A stretch of 64,000 nt of DNA, taken from assembly GCA_020631735.1 (NCBI GenBank), contig CM036167.1:3352988-3416987 (forward strand). Direction: 5' to 3'. Origin of the DNA: Saccharum officinarum (taxonomy: Eukaryota > Streptophyta > Magnoliopsida > Poales > Poaceae). A model generated the notes under the pieces. That model was not told where the DNA came from. It saw only the letters and a program-made list of their open reading frames with translations, and made no database searches. Below, one piece after another: positions 23,109 to 36,059 of the stretch (positions are counted from its first letter, which is position 1; every line of letters starts with the position of its first letter). A program made the position numbers and the translations under genes.

Positions 23109-24050
23109 TGTCGGTGTTCGGAATCACCAGCTAGTAAATTTAGTGGATTGCGCATTTGGGCACGGATGGTGTACAAAGAGGACACGAAGATGTATAATGG
23201 TTCGGGCAGAATGTTCCTACGTCTAGTGATGAGTCATTCATGTTACTTGCACTTGGGTCTGTAGTAGGGGTTACAAACGATTGAGAGAGGGATGAACTCC
23301 TAGGTCTCTGGTGAAAGTGGAGTTGAAATGCTTCTCCGTGGTCGAAGAGATCGATCCCCCTAATGGGGCGCTCAACCTTCCCTTTTATAGACCAAGAAAA
23401 GGACCTAGGCTACACGAGAGAGAGAGAGAGAGAAGAACAGAGGAAAGAGAAAAATAGAGGAGGAGATAGCCCCGGGGCTGTGCCGTCCTCCTCCTCCTGT
23501 AGGCGTGTCCTGTTAGTCTCGTAGATCGTGATGGAGATGTCTCCACGTCATGATGCTGATGGTGATGGAGATGGCTCCACGTCGTGGCCCTATTTGCTGC
23601 TGGCACCATGCGCAGGCGTCGTCAGCCGATCCTGGCGCATCGTCCCATCATGTCCGCCGCTGTGGGTGGCGTGGGCCCCCCAAACGTGGTCTGTCATGGC
23701 TTTAGGTCATGTCGAGGTGTGCCCGCTCCCATATGGTGTCAGTGGTTTGACCACGGGATCAAATTTTTTGCTTCTATGATGGTCGGAGGCAGTGCGGGCC
23801 CCTTGCTAGGCCTGCACAGCCGTTCAAGGGTCAGGCGAGGCGGAGTTCCCCTTCTTGGGATTAGGAAAGGCGCGGCCCGCTCCCAAGGGTCAAACGAGCG
23901 GAACCCGTCCCCCAGGGGTCGGGTGGACCGGTTTCTGCCCCCTGGGGGTCGGATCAAGCCGCGGTCATGCCCTTTAATCGTTCATTCGATTCTGACCGTT
24001 GGGGACCGTCAGTTCCCCTTCTTCAGGTACCCCAAAATTGGTACCGGACA
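23109..24050 (-). repeat. Gypsy element 3' LTR
   Basis: 942 bp with TG...CA ends; partner of 27451-28375. It contains a GA microsatellite at about 23414-23435. By eye it differs from its partner at many positions, including small indels, so the insertion is not recent. Confidence 0.88.
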
Positions 24051-25102
24051 GTAGCCCCTGAGTGATCCGGAGAGGATCGTTCAGGGGGGTTTTCGACTGC
24101 CCAAGGGTGCACACGAGCGCACCCGGTGGGTGTAGCCCACGAGCTTGTGGAGGAGTCGGTTACTCCTTCACAGGCTTTTTTCATATGGAAAGACTTCAGA
24201 GTGCCTACTACGACTCGCAGGGTCTCCTCAGTTAGGTCATGATGGTCGATTCATCGTTCATGGGCAACCTCGCATCGGGTCTCCTCATGAGTCTAAGCCC
24301 TCGAGCCTCCACGCGCAACAGGGGTCCAGTCGAAGGGTCAGCTCGTCTTGTGATCATTCTCCCTCAAGCGTCTTTTTCAAAAAAATAGAGGGGTTGAGCC
24401 GTGCCATGCCTTTCCTCATTGGACGAAGCATGGTGCTCAGCGAGCTGCTGACGGGCCGGTTTGAGTGGGGCCCTAGTTCCCGTTTGCGGGGATCCAGCAT
24501 GGGTCAGCTGGTGACCGACTCCAAATTCCTGATGGCCAGTCCATATAGTTCTCAAGTCTGTTTGATCGGTCCTGATGGCTCATTGCCTTTCTTCGAGAAA
24601 AACCATGGACCATGCACGGTCAAGACCCGAACGTGAATGAGGATGCCCATGGCGCTCGTGCGCCCAGGTACCGGCCGCTAGCGGGCCCACCCTTTTCCAC
24701 CCCTCGCTCCGAAGGGCGCCCTGGAGCTGCTATCGAATTCAAACTCCTAGGCCTTCATGGGTCGTAGGAGCATTTTTTTGCTCCACATCCCTCTTACCTG
24801 TATCGGTTCATGTCCCATCGGGCGGACGAACCGCCATCCAGTGTGTCCTTCGAGGGAGCGGTCGAGGATGGTGTGTACACGTTTCCTGGAGGGGTGTGAT
24901 GATGGGACGTGGCGGGCGTGTGGATCTAGGCGAGCGGTTCGCCTTCTCGTTCAGCCTCCCCCTATAAACAGAGAGCCTTACCTCCCATCTCTGGTACACT
25001 TAATTGCCATCTTGTGGTATCTGTTCCCCCACCACCAGCACCAGGATTTGACACTCTTGTCCTTCCGCCACCATTGCTAGAGTCTCCCACCCTCCTTCCT
25101 TC

Positions 25103-26770
25103 ATGGAGTCATGGCATCGCTCTGACATCCTTCACGCTCGCATGGAGGCCCTTGTCAAGCGTGAGATCCTCTAGGCGAGGACGGAGGCGTGTGAGTGGAT
25201 CGTGCCCGATGATAAGGAGGAGCTGATGCCACCTGATGGCTACGTCGTCTCCTTCGTGCCATTCCACGAGCGCGGGCTTGTGGTTCCCCCCACCGATTCT
25301 TTCGGGGGCTGCTACACCACTACGGCATCGAGCTACAGTACATGAACCCCAATGGGGTCCAGCACATCACTGCCTTCGTTGCATTGTGCGAGGGGTACTT
25401 GGGGGTCGAGCCCCACTTCAAATTGTGGAAATACTTCTTCACCGTTTCCCTACAGAAGAAGAGGGAGAAGAAAGGGGAGGACCTACCGGTGCTGATAGGA
25501 TGCACAAGTATCCACCTCCGAGGCCGTTAGTCATCTAAGTATATGGCCACCACCCTATCGAAGTCCAATAAAGGGTGGCACAAGAAATGGTTCTACTTGA
25601 AGAATGACGTTGATGCCCCTCTGCCAATCTTCACCGGCCGCTTGATCGAGGCGCCACCGCAGTCATGGGGACGAAGCCCCGTCGACACAGAGAAGAGGAG
25701 GCTGGGTGACCTCCTCAAGGCCATCACGCTTCTGAAGCGCCACGGCCTCCACGCTACCAGTGTCGTCGGGGCGTACCATGCGAGGAGGGTGGCACCGCTG
25801 ATGGCACACGTGCTCTTGCTGTACCAGATGACGTCGGCTGCGTCGCTTGAGGGAATAGTGCTTTTCCTCAAGCCGCTTCACAATAGCAAGATCGAGCAAC
25901 GCATCCGGGAGACGATGGAGGTGAACGTCGCCACGTTCGAGTTCCTGATTCTAGGACATCCTGTGACGCGCTCGGAACCAGGTTTTATCAAAATGGTATG
26001 CTTCTTCCCTATTTCCTTTCTTGGGTAACCTTTGTTTGCTTACCTAGTTCTAAATGCTGGGACGTGCAGCCTGGCTTCATCGCGAGCCTCCAACACGCCA
26101 TTACCGGAGGATGCGGTCATGAGGGAGGCAAATTGCGCCATGGCCAAAAAGGCAAAGAAGAAGGACGACAAGAAAACAAGGAAGGCACGGAGAGAGCAAA
26201 CGAAGTTGGACCAGGGAAGCGGTGCCGAGGGTCGGAGGAAGAAGAGGATGAGGAGGATGAGGAAGACGATGAGGAAGAGGAAGAGGAGGGGGATGACGGT
26301 GTCCAATGGGATGCGCTGTAGGACGATGCCGTGGATCCATCCTCGCTACAGTTGGCAAACGAGGACTTGGATTCGTCCTTGCGGGCGTGGGGATCCTTCC
26401 CATATCATGTGGAGGATGAAGGGCCCTCGGGGCCGACGGAGGCAGGCCACTCCACCCTGTCGGGGCCCTCCGAGCCTAGGGAGGGTTTGAAGCGGCAGCG
26501 CGCCGACGAGGAACGGCCGAGATCGGGCGGGTCGGCCCCGAAGCGTCACCATTTGGTGGCGCCGAGGTGAGTTTGGAAATCTTCATTCCTCTTGTTTTAA
26601 CGAATCTCACCAATGGCTGAGCGTTGCACCCTCTGCAGCGTTGGCGGATGCGGGGCCCCCTGCAGCTCACGCCATAGAAGGCCCTCGCTCGACGGCTGAC
26701 ACACCAATGGTCGGTCGACATCATGCCGAAGACGGGGAGGGTTGGTGCTGGGGCATCCCTAGCGTCTCCT
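25103..26770 (+). pseudogene. Antisense ORF of the gypsy element (Transposase_28/PF04195-like), degenerate
   Basis: Reading opposite to its host element, the frame starts MESWHRSDILHARMEALV. It has one in-frame TAG after KREIL and a frameshift near 25290. It then gives HYGIELQYMNPNGVQHITAF, CEGYLGVEPHFKLWKYFF and KKWFYLKNDVDAPLP, the signature of the plant domain named putative gypsy-type transposon. A GT-AG intron at 25996-26069 joins phase 0 into PGFIASLQHAITGG, followed by an acidic stretch (EEEEDEEDEEDDEEEEEE), another in-frame TAG at 26319-26321, and a second GT-AG intron at 26567-26638. Additional antisense ORFs of this kind are described for the Tat lineage of gypsy elements. Their function is unknown. 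The exon 3 end is uncertain. Confidence 0.78.
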
Positions 26771-27430
26771 ACAAGAGTGCCACATCTAGGATATGACAAC
26801 TTGGAAGAAACTAGGGGTAGAAGTGACATATCTGTTTAATATCTCGCGCATTGGTGAAGAGTCGGCCATCGATGGCCTTAAGCTCGTAGGCGCTTGGTCA
26901 GAGCACCTCCGTGATGACATATGGTCTCTCCCATGGTGGAGACCATGGGGGCAAATGCGTGTGCCATGCCATGGGGCGACCGGTGGTCCCAATAGTGCCA
27001 CGTAGCCCAAACGGAAACACTTGTCAGGGCGTTTCGGGTGATATATGCCGGGGAGAGCGGTTCTCCTCCGGTGAGCTGTGTCGTGTCATTGGTAGAAGAA
27101 AGTAATGTGATGTAAGTCCTCTCGGGACAGCTGGGGCCCTAGGAAGATGGGGAGCTGGCGTTCCAGTCGCGTGCAGTTGAAACCGAGAGGTTGGTTGCCC
27201 TCAGGGGTGCGAGCCTCCAGGGCATGCAGCTTGCAACTTCTCGAGCCATGACGGCGATGTCGAGGCTGGCGGAGTGCGGAGGCTAGACGAGGGTAGAAGC
27301 CAGCGCCTGCCCTCCCTCCACAGTGGTGAGATAGTCCTTACCCCCCAAACGCGCGTGTACGCCTAGGGTCCAGCTTACGCCGTGGCTAGCCATCCGTGGC
27401 CTGAGTGTGGGCATCAAAACGCGCAAAAGG

Positions 27431-27450
27431 CTCCTACCTGTCACGCCAAT
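27431..27450 (-). promoter_or_regulatory. Gypsy primer binding site
   Basis: The minus-strand sequence after the LTR is ATTGGCGTGACAGGTAGGAG, the common form of primer site in grass gypsy elements. It fixes the element orientation as minus. Confidence 0.75.
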
Positions 27451-28375
27451 TGTCGGTGTTCGGAATCATCGGCTAGTAAATTTAGTGGATTATGCGTTTG
27501 GGCACGGATGGTGTGCAAAGAGGACATGAAGATGTATACTGGTTCGGGCGAAATGTCCCTACGTCCAGTGGCGAGCCGTTCATGTTACTTGCACTTGGAT
27601 CTATAATAGAGGTCACAGATGATCGAGAAAGGGATGAGCTCCCAGGTCTCTAGTGAAAGTGAAGTGGAGTTGAAGTGCTTCTCTGTGGTCGAAGAGATCG
27701 ATCCCCCTAATGGGGCGCCCAGCCTTCCCTTTTATAGACCAAGGGAAGGACCTAGGGTATACGAGAGAGAAGAACAGAGGAAAGAGAAAAAACAGAGGAG
27801 ACAACCCCAGGGCTTTGCCGCCCTCCTCCTCCTATAGGTGTGTCCTACTGGTCTCATAGATCGTGACGGAGACGTCTCCACGTTGTGATGCTGATGGTGA
27901 TGGAGATGGCTCCACGTCGTGGCCCTGTTTGCTATTGGCGCCATGTGCGGGTGTCGTCAGCCGATCTTGGCGCACTGTCCCATCGTGCCTGGCGCTGTGG
28001 GCAGCATGGGCCCCTAGACGTGGTCTCTCATGGCTTCAGGGCACATCAAGGTGTGCCCGCTCCCATTTGGTGTCAGAAGTTTGACCACAGGCTCAAGTTT
28101 TTTTTTGCTTTTGTGATGGTCAGAGGCAGTGCAGCCCCCCTGCTGGCCTGCACCCCCGTCCGAGGGTGATCGCACACCCTCAGGGTCGGGCGAGGCGGAG
28201 TTCCCCTTCTTGGGGTCGGGCGAGGCGCGGCCCGCTCCCAGGGGTCGGGTGGACCGGGATCTGCCCCCCTGTGGGTCGGATGAAGCCATGATCACGCCCT
28301 AATCGTTCATTCGATTTTGACCGTTGGGGACCGTCAGTTCCCCTTCTTCGGGTACCCTAAAATTGGTACCCGACA
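27451..28375 (-). repeat. Gypsy element 5' LTR
   Basis: 925 bp, TG...CA ends, adjacent to the primer site. It is the partner of 23109-24050. Confidence 0.88.
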
Positions 28376-28812
28376 TTAGTGTTTTTGTTTTTAGTTGAAA
28401 TTGAATATTTCAACCCCCTATCTAGTCCCTTGATCCTATAGTAGTGATAGGTAGTAATTATCATGTGCCACTTTTGGCTTATCATTAGTGATGTATCTAG
28501 GGTGGTTCAACGACCATCACTATATTTATTTATTTTTCATGTAGTGATATACTTCATAGAGTAAACTGAATAACATTTTTACTAACACATTCTCCTTATA
28601 CTGGATAACTATTAACTTAAGCCCAAATTATCACAATGGAGGCGGAGAACTGGGATCTTGTGTGGAAGCAGGTTTACTGGGCTTTGGCGATTACTACATG
28701 GTTTTTGCCTAGGAGGTTTAGCAATAGATTCTAAGGGCAATGGATTGCTATGTTCAGCTTTTGTTCCTAGAGAACTACAATCTTGCTTTTACTATATGTG
28801 CATCTATTGTAA
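28376..28812. other. Host sequence right of the nested block, with a possible CACTA terminus
   Basis: The first five bases are the right TTAGT duplication. TATTTCAACCCCCTATCTAG (about 28408-28427) again resembles sequence near a copia LTR end. On the minus strand from 28546, CACTACATGAAAAATAAAT followed by repeated ATCACTA motifs looks like one end of a CACTA-like element. No partner end was found. No gene is present. Confidence 0.35.
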
Positions 28813-29938
28813 CTAGCCAGTCCCCCCGCGCGTTGCGCGGGCGAGAAAAGCAACAAAACCCAATGTTTGACGCATGCACAGAAGTCTAGTTGGAGTCTTG
28901 TAGAGATTATTTCAGGCTGCCACCTAGCACCTTGGTGTGCTGTCATTTCATCAAGGAGCAGTTGAAGTAGCCTATTACATTTTGCTCTACAATCAGCAGT
29001 TAATTAGAATTTGAGACTACAAGCAGGACGTCCATCAATCGAAATGAGAAATGTGATAGGAGTACATCTAGGTAAATGTTTGATGAAGAATACTTCAATT
29101 TATTTAACAAACAAAAGGGAAACAGAAGCCACCATTTTTTTTGGAGAAGACTGTCCGCAGACCATAAATTTGGATATGACGCACCTCGCTACGTACCTGA
29201 GATTCATATGAAGCAAAAGGAAAAGATTAACACACACATTGCCAAATATTTGGTACCTATTTGAGAGAGCTGCGGCATGAAAACTATCATTATGTATGTT
29301 GAAATTTGTCTCATAAGCTAAGTAACCTGTGATGATTGTAGGCACCAAATATGGAAATAAAATCAAGAATATGGCGCTAAAGTATGAAGCAGCAGTAAGG
29401 GGAAACAAAGAGTTCGGAATCTTTTTAGCATGGAATGCATGAACTTGGGCACCGCAAAGAAGGCATTAGTCCCATGAGGAATTGCTCTAAATCCTGATAT
29501 AGTAATTTGAATATAGTATTGTCAGTGTTTTGTTTGCAGAGTGTGGTTTACTGAATGAGGTGCTCAATATAAATCGAAAGGATTAGCCCTTTCAGGATTA
29601 CACCAGCCAAGCTTGGATCGACATGTAGATTAATTAAGCAACTAACTTTTTTTAATAGGTGACTGAAGGACGTAACATAGCAAAGGAATAGCATTTACTA
29701 CCATGTCTTTTGTGGACAATGGATTTTGACATCTTCAACTCTCGGCCTATTATGCTCCTGCAAATTTAGACAGGGAGATCAGGAAAAATATGGAGATAAA
29801 AAGTGACTGGATCGAGTAAGAAGGAAAGGGCATCCAGTACGAAACCTATTTATATCACATTAATGTACATCAGAGCAATTTCTTGGCTATTTTATAGCAT
29901 GTTCGAAAGAAGCATCCACAGGTTTAAATTTTCTGTCG

Positions 29939-30069
29939 TACTCCAACATTATCTAGGTTATATATGAGTTTTTCATATTTATCTAGACATACCGTATATT
30001 TAGGCACATAACAAAAGCTATGTATGTTGGAAAACCAAAACGACTTACAATTTGGATTGGAAGGAGCGG
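29939..30069. mobile_element. Stowaway-like MITE remnant inside Helitron A
   Basis: It begins TACTCCAACATTATCTAGG, contains TTATCTAGACATACC and ACCAAAACGACTTACAATTT, and ends GGATTGGAAGGAG. These are the core of Stowaway-type elements with CTCCGTTCC/GGAACGGAGGGAGTA termini. The ends are eroded and no TA duplication is certain. Confidence 0.55.
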
Positions 30070-30945
30070 CTTGGAAATGAAAATAGTTTCCTACAATTAA
30101 GAAGCAAACTGAATGTGAGAACACATCTTTTTTTTAGTTCACACTCTGCATCAAATCTGAGAAAATAGCCATCTGTAACAAAAGGGGAAGAGATGTTAGC
30201 TGACAAATCCTTTATGTATCATATTTGGGCACTATGATAAAACTGAATCTTGTTATCCTGCTGAGAGGACATACAGTTAGACACATCACATGCAAGCAAT
30301 GATCTTTCCAATAACAAATCAAGAGAACTAATTTCACTGAGATATATGAGCATCCTCTAACCTTAAAAGTAATATACTCATTGGAACATGTTTTGCCTAC
30401 ATCTGAGTCGAAACATATGTTATTGAGCAGATGAAGCAAACCAAAGTGAGAAGTCCCACCTAGCACTGATCTTTCTTTTGATAATTGTGGCAGCAGCCGC
30501 TACACATGCATCATCTCCCTTTGATCCTCTGCATCAGACAATGGGCAGATACTAATTTAATCAAAGTCAGTTAATTGAATTGGATGACGATGAAGAAAAT
30601 TTTGAAGAAGTATCTAGAATATGTGGGGAGCTGCAGACCGTAACTCCATCTAAGATAGACCAACCTTGGCTATTACAATTAACCACCATCGTTGGCACAT
30701 GAGGCTCGATCAATTGGAGCAAAGGTTAGGTACGGGAAGGATGCTAATTTATTTGAGCAATGAAGAAGCACATGGCATGGCATGCATGAGATGACATCAA
30801 ACAGATAAATTGAGACAATATTTTCCCAAACAAACCAATCTGTAAACGTACCTGGTTGCAGTTACTCATCGACATGTGAATGTAGTCATGAACACAAACA
30901 CATAAATAATTCGTAACCAAAGGAAGAGGTAGATGGCAGATCTTA

Positions 30946-31400
30946 CCAAATCGGGTGAGACCGGCCAGCCGTAGGGCATTTCATGGCGGCGCAGGCGAGG
31001 CCAGCCAGGCTTGGCAAACCGTAGGACGCAGGTGAGGGCCGCCACCAGCCCTAGGGCACGTGCTGCGGCGGCGTTGGGGAGGGACGGAGCGGTAGCGGCA
31101 GTGCAGGGAGGCGGAGGCGGCGCCAGTTGCAGGGCGTCGCCGATGGCAGGTCGGCGTGGCGTGTCGGAGTTGCCGGTGATGGAGCGGAGCGGGCGCTGTG
31201 CTTGCGAGGCTACTGCAGCGGGGGCAGGACGGAGCAGTGGAGAGGAGTTGGGCGGCCCAGAGGACGGTGGAGGCCACGGCGCAGAGGGTAGGCCGGGGGC
31301 GGAGGGCAGAGGGACGGAGAGGACGGGAGCGGCTTCCTTTTTTCTCCATGCTCCCGTGCGCTGGAGAAGCCCCGAGATGTTTCTAGAAGGGGGAGAGGTG
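30946..31400 (-). pseudogene. Captured GC-rich gene exon in Helitron A
   Basis: On the minus strand an Ala/Pro/Arg-rich open stretch ends ALTCVLRFAKPGWPRL, then RRHEMPYGWPVSPDL, and meets a strong donor (GATTTG then GTAAGATC, about 30946). It looks like the first coding exon of a nuclear gene with the 5' part of its intron, a common Helitron cargo. I do not recognise the parent gene. The 5' limit of the exon is uncertain. Confidence 0.4.
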
Positions 31401-33817
31401 GGGAGTCTGTGGACATTGATGAGAAATCGGACGGACAGGAAAAGAGGGCGACGTGGCCTAACGGGAGGAGGAAAATTGGTATATGGAAATAAGGGTACTA
31501 GTGGCAAACGCGCGCCCCTGCGCGCGATCAGCAAGGTTCTTTCTCACATTTGTTTGGACAAGATGCACATGTTCTGGGTATGGATATGTGAACTGATAGG
31601 ACCAGATAACAGTGGATATATCAACATGGCATTTTTTGGCGGTGTAGCAGCTTAAAGATTTTGCAATGCCTTATGTCTCCAAAGTAGCAGGTGGTCACTA
31701 AATTGCGAAAACAATAATCTCATGAGGCCTAGCATATCATGTAACAATATAGTCACTAAGTTTAAGAATGGTGTGAGACTGAATTTTCTGAACCTAGGCA
31801 TTTGTACACTATGCACTGTAAAAAAAATCCTTACTACAAACGAGGCATGAAGGAAGTTACTAACTTGTAAATCAAGTACTTTGTGCTTCTTACTCTTCAC
31901 CTAATACATAGGAACAAAGGCATGGTGACGATATTCAGCATGACACAGGCTAACGTAAATGCTTCTCTTTGTCAGACCCCTAGAGATGACCGAATCTGGT
32001 CAAAATTAGGCCTTGATCCAAAAAAAGGCAGCAGTTGATTGTAGGAAAATTAAAAAGAACACCAATCAATTAGCCCTGGTGAGTTATAGAAAGACTATAT
32101 GCATGGAACCGCTTAAGAAAACAAGGCGCTTAGTAATCCTGTACAGATCTTGTAGAGAGAACTAAGCAGGCAACCACATGACCATTGAATCGAGGTAAAA
32201 ACAATGCAATAAGAAAATGCAGGTACGTTCCACAAAAAAATAAAATAAACCTACGGTGAGCAACAAATCACAATGTTTGTTAGTCAAAAAGATTCTATTG
32301 TTATGACATGTGAATCTGTAGGCAATGCTTTTTCTTCTACCAATCTTTTTTACCAAAGATGAAGTCACAATCTTAACAGTACATCATTTAGAGAATGATT
32401 GCTTCTTATTTACCTATCATCACTTGATAACCAGTTTGAGATCTGCAGTGCAGCCATCTCCAAAAAAAGATTAACATCCATAATGGATCCATATGAGTTG
32501 GAGTTCAAATTGCAAGATAGCATCTAACCGATGTCAGGATTATGTAAGTATCGAACAAAGCATTTGTAGGAAAAAATTGCAAGACAGCACCTAACCGAGT
32601 AGTTAGCATCAAGTAATAGGAAAACATGTATAAGGAAAACAACCTGATAAAGTATAGCAAAGACATTTAGGATTTCATACATATCATGCATAGATAATGT
32701 GGCACACTAACCTATGGCAGGGTTAGTATCTGTAAACTCCATGAATACAGAAGCTGTGTGTAGCACAGTGTGTTGCAATCTCCACTGGGTCTTATCGTGC
32801 AAACAAAAGAAATAAAGCCGCATCCATTAAAACTACACCAGAATAAATGGGAAAAGCTAATTTGGTTTATAAAGTTGACAGAATATATGCTTTGATAACC
32901 TGTAGTTAATGCAGGCGCAGCTGATGTCATCTATAAATATTAGTCAATCTGGTTAGCCATAGCAGTATAAGAAGCTAGGGCAAGGCGTTAACATGTCTGC
33001 AGCGTTAATATGGACAAAACACATATGAAAGAAGCAGCACAATCTATTTACATCATGTACCTCGAGTAAAACAACGGACATGTTACAAAATGAAGCATAA
33101 AGGATATTGGGGGTTCCAGCTGAGATTACTAAGGACAACAGAGAAAGTGTAGTAGGAGGCATTTGGGGTAAATCAGTGAAACAAAGAGAGGAAATTGGTA
33201 CTTGAGGTGGCGCCGTAAGGTGTGGTCAGTGTCCACTGCTCATTGCTCTACTCCGGTTCCATGGGATCTGAAAGAAGAAAGGTGGAAAAGCTTTCTTGAC
33301 GTGTGCAGCTGCATAAGCATATACTCTAACCTTTGGGCTGGAGCATTAGTGAAGAGTAATACTAATATTTACCCATACTAAGTCGGGAACTGTATGTAAA
33401 TTATAACAAACAAAGCTGATAATCGAAAATACCAAACAATGATCAACACTAATTGTAGAATCCCTGCAATCTAGGAGCTACACCAGGTAGGTAGAACCAA
33501 ACATATAGCAGCAGACGAATCATGACAGTGGCCTGTAAGGTAGAGGCTGACTGTGCCCTGTGGGCCCACGCACGCATACAAAATACGGACACACAGGAAA
33601 TATGAACACCAGAAAACGTACAAGCCGTGACAGGATGGAATCTCACACAAGGAAAAAAATAGCAGTAAGCATAACACAGAAAGCATGCTTTCTGTTTAAC
33701 CACATATTTTATCATGACCGCTAATCAGTGAAAAAGTAATTGCAATTTTTCAGCGAAGTAGAGAAAAAATAGTAGCCTAATGTACGAAAGAAGATAAGTC
33801 CGCAACCACAGCCGCAC

Positions 33818-34140
33818 AGTTACTTTCTCCAGCTTCGTATTCAGCTCTTGCACATTCTTATTAGCATTGCCAGCTCTAGCCTCCAGAGCTACTCTTTTTT
33901 TGTTGTTCTGTAATATCCTTGTCGAGCTTCTCAATCTGCAAGAAGTTAGATGAGAAACCACAATATTCTGTCACAGTAATAGTTCATGAAATTCAACCAG
34001 CCCATTACCTGCTTCTCAAGCTTAACAGCCCGTGCATAGTAACTATCTTTTGTGACACTTCCTTGACAATCATGCGCGGTGTTTGAATTGCATCATTCGT
34101 GGTATACAACTCCAGATTCTGCTCTGCAATGCGTGATTCT
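33818..34140 (-). pseudogene. Captured coiled-coil gene exons in Helitron B
   Basis: Two minus-strand exon-like blocks follow gene order. Block one (about 34010-34140) reads ESRIAEQNLELYTTNDAIQT and, in a second frame, SYYARAVKLEKQ up to a GTAATGGG donor. Block two (33818-33933) follows a CTTGCAG acceptor with IEKLDKDITEQ and then, after a shift in an A run, RVALEARAGNANKNVQ and ELNTKLEKV. The heptad-like Leu/Glu/Lys pattern indicates a coiled coil. The frameshifts show it is not functional. I cannot name the source gene. Confidence 0.5.
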
Positions 34141-36059
34141 GCAGAATGAAAATAATCATGCTAGTTTGTGACGTTTGAAAATTTTAAGAAGAAAAATGAC
34201 GAAGCATTTTGTTATGATTAGAAGTTGGTACAAACTTGCACTATAATCATGCTAGTTTCCCCAGAATAGTTTACCTCAGACTGAAGCTGAAACTGCAGCT
34301 TACAAAACATGATAGATTGGTATGAACATATATAATGTGCTATAACTCGCAGAGGGAATGTAGGCATAATGGCGAGGCCTTTTTTGATTCTAGAAATCAA
34401 CATTGTTTAGCAATGTCATAGTTAATTGCTTGGCTGGCAAAAGGTAAGATCAATGATAAAATAAGATAGATAAACTGTTCTTAAAACATGTAGCACCCTA
34501 GTTAATATCTAGTTATAGTACCTCTGCTGGTCAATATGGGACCAAGCTATCTGTGAAAGCAGGTGAATGGAAAATAAATAACACATTTTGTAGCTTACTG
34601 CAGCAAGCAGAGCCCAGTGTGAAGGTTTGGGAGGAAGTTTTTTTTTTAAAATGATACTACTATCAGGTGGAGATATCAGTGACTGCAATATTAGGCTATA
34701 TTAGCTAATAATATGGTGGTTTAGTATAGCACAGCAACAGTAAAAGCATTAAGCTTGAACACCAACAATTTTTCCCCTGAGATGAAGGGAACAACATTGG
34801 ATTGTTGGCAGGGAAAAGGAGATCATCATTGCATATGCCAAATTGCCTCAGTTCATTAAGAATACAAAAAAGGGTCACACACATGCAGTAGTTCGTATCA
34901 CTCCATATGACAAATGCTTCAGTTCAGTAAAAGTGGAATAGAAGTATCATAAAACAGCGGTGACCACTGCCTGGCACGGCAGCGCCATTGAGAGAGAGGG
35001 AGGGAGGGAGAGAGAGAGGGAGGAAGCGGAGAGTAGAGTCAGAGGAGAAAGAGTATATTTTTAGAGAGCAACCACCGATAAGCTAACACGTGGAACAAAC
35101 AGGAAGGAACGGTGAAAGAAAATCTGGACGGTGAAATCGGAATCAAACAGCTGAAATCTTTTTTACTACCTTGGCCACCCTGGCTGTTCGGTCGGCAATG
35201 TGTTCCCAATTAAAGGGTAGAATTTTTTCATGCAAACATGGCCACCCTGAGTGTACGCCAAGTTCAGGTAAAATGCAGGAAGCAATATTCATCGTAGCAT
35301 ATGATAATGCCTCAATTGATATCATTAGAATTTAAAACTGAAAAGACCATAAAAGGCTGATAATCAGAACTGCATAGCCTCATACGTTATACCTGAGAAA
35401 AAGATATTAGTGTCCAGCATCATTGGCACTTACATGTGGTTTTAAAAAATTGCAAAGTAGCAATGACATTGAAATATGATGAGGCTTAACACATGGCAAT
35501 AGTATATTTTAGGAAAAAAAGATATGTTTTTGCACCCTCATTGGCATTGACATATGGTCAACCCAAAAATGCAAAATAGCAATGGCATGAAAATACGGTG
35601 AGGTGTAAGGGAAGCACCTCACAGGATAAGCACATCATCAGCAATGGCATATGCTCAGACTAAAATAAAGAAGGCAGCACCATAGACATGGCTAAATATT
35701 TCTGCGAGAACGGAAACCTCGAACCTCATAAGCAAAATAGATCCATAAATACAAGAAACGAAATTAAGAGCTCATCATCGGAGATAAAGGGGATTTTTTA
35801 GGTTACCATAGGAAGACCAAGCAAGTTTAGGGAGGAAGAAATAGAGCTGAGCATGGATCCACAGAGGCGCTATCCATTCATAGATGTACCGATATGTACT
35901 TTTCTTGTTGAATCCGTCAACCTCTAGCATAGATCAGAAGAGGGGATGGAGATTAAGGGAAATCACTTACCTTTTCTTGCTGAATCCGTCAACGTCTAGC
36001 ACAGATCAGAAGAGGGAAATAGAGGACACCGCAATGGGAGCAATAGAGGAGAGTGATGG

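Larger units (their letters stand above)
23109..28375 (-). mobile_element. Ty3-gypsy element with only an antisense ORF
   Basis: LTRs at 23109-24050 and 27451-28375 share TGTCGGTGTTCGGAATCA at one end and GGTACC(G/C)GACA at the other. The perfect 5-bp duplication TTAGT (23104-23108 and 28376-28380) flanks them. On the minus strand the right LTR is followed by ATTGGCGTGACAGGTAGGAG, a gypsy-type primer site (27431-27450). AGGGGCTAC precedes the left LTR as the polypurine tract. The element therefore runs right to left. No gag, protease, RT or integrase is seen in the 3.4-kb interior. The only coding signal is on the opposite strand (25103-26770). Confidence 0.9.

Noticed and set aside
5826..28546. 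One giant CACTA element from CACTACTGG (5828) to the CACTAC end at 28546
   Set aside because: The two ends share only CACTAC, the subterminal repeats do not match, and no common 3-bp duplication was found.
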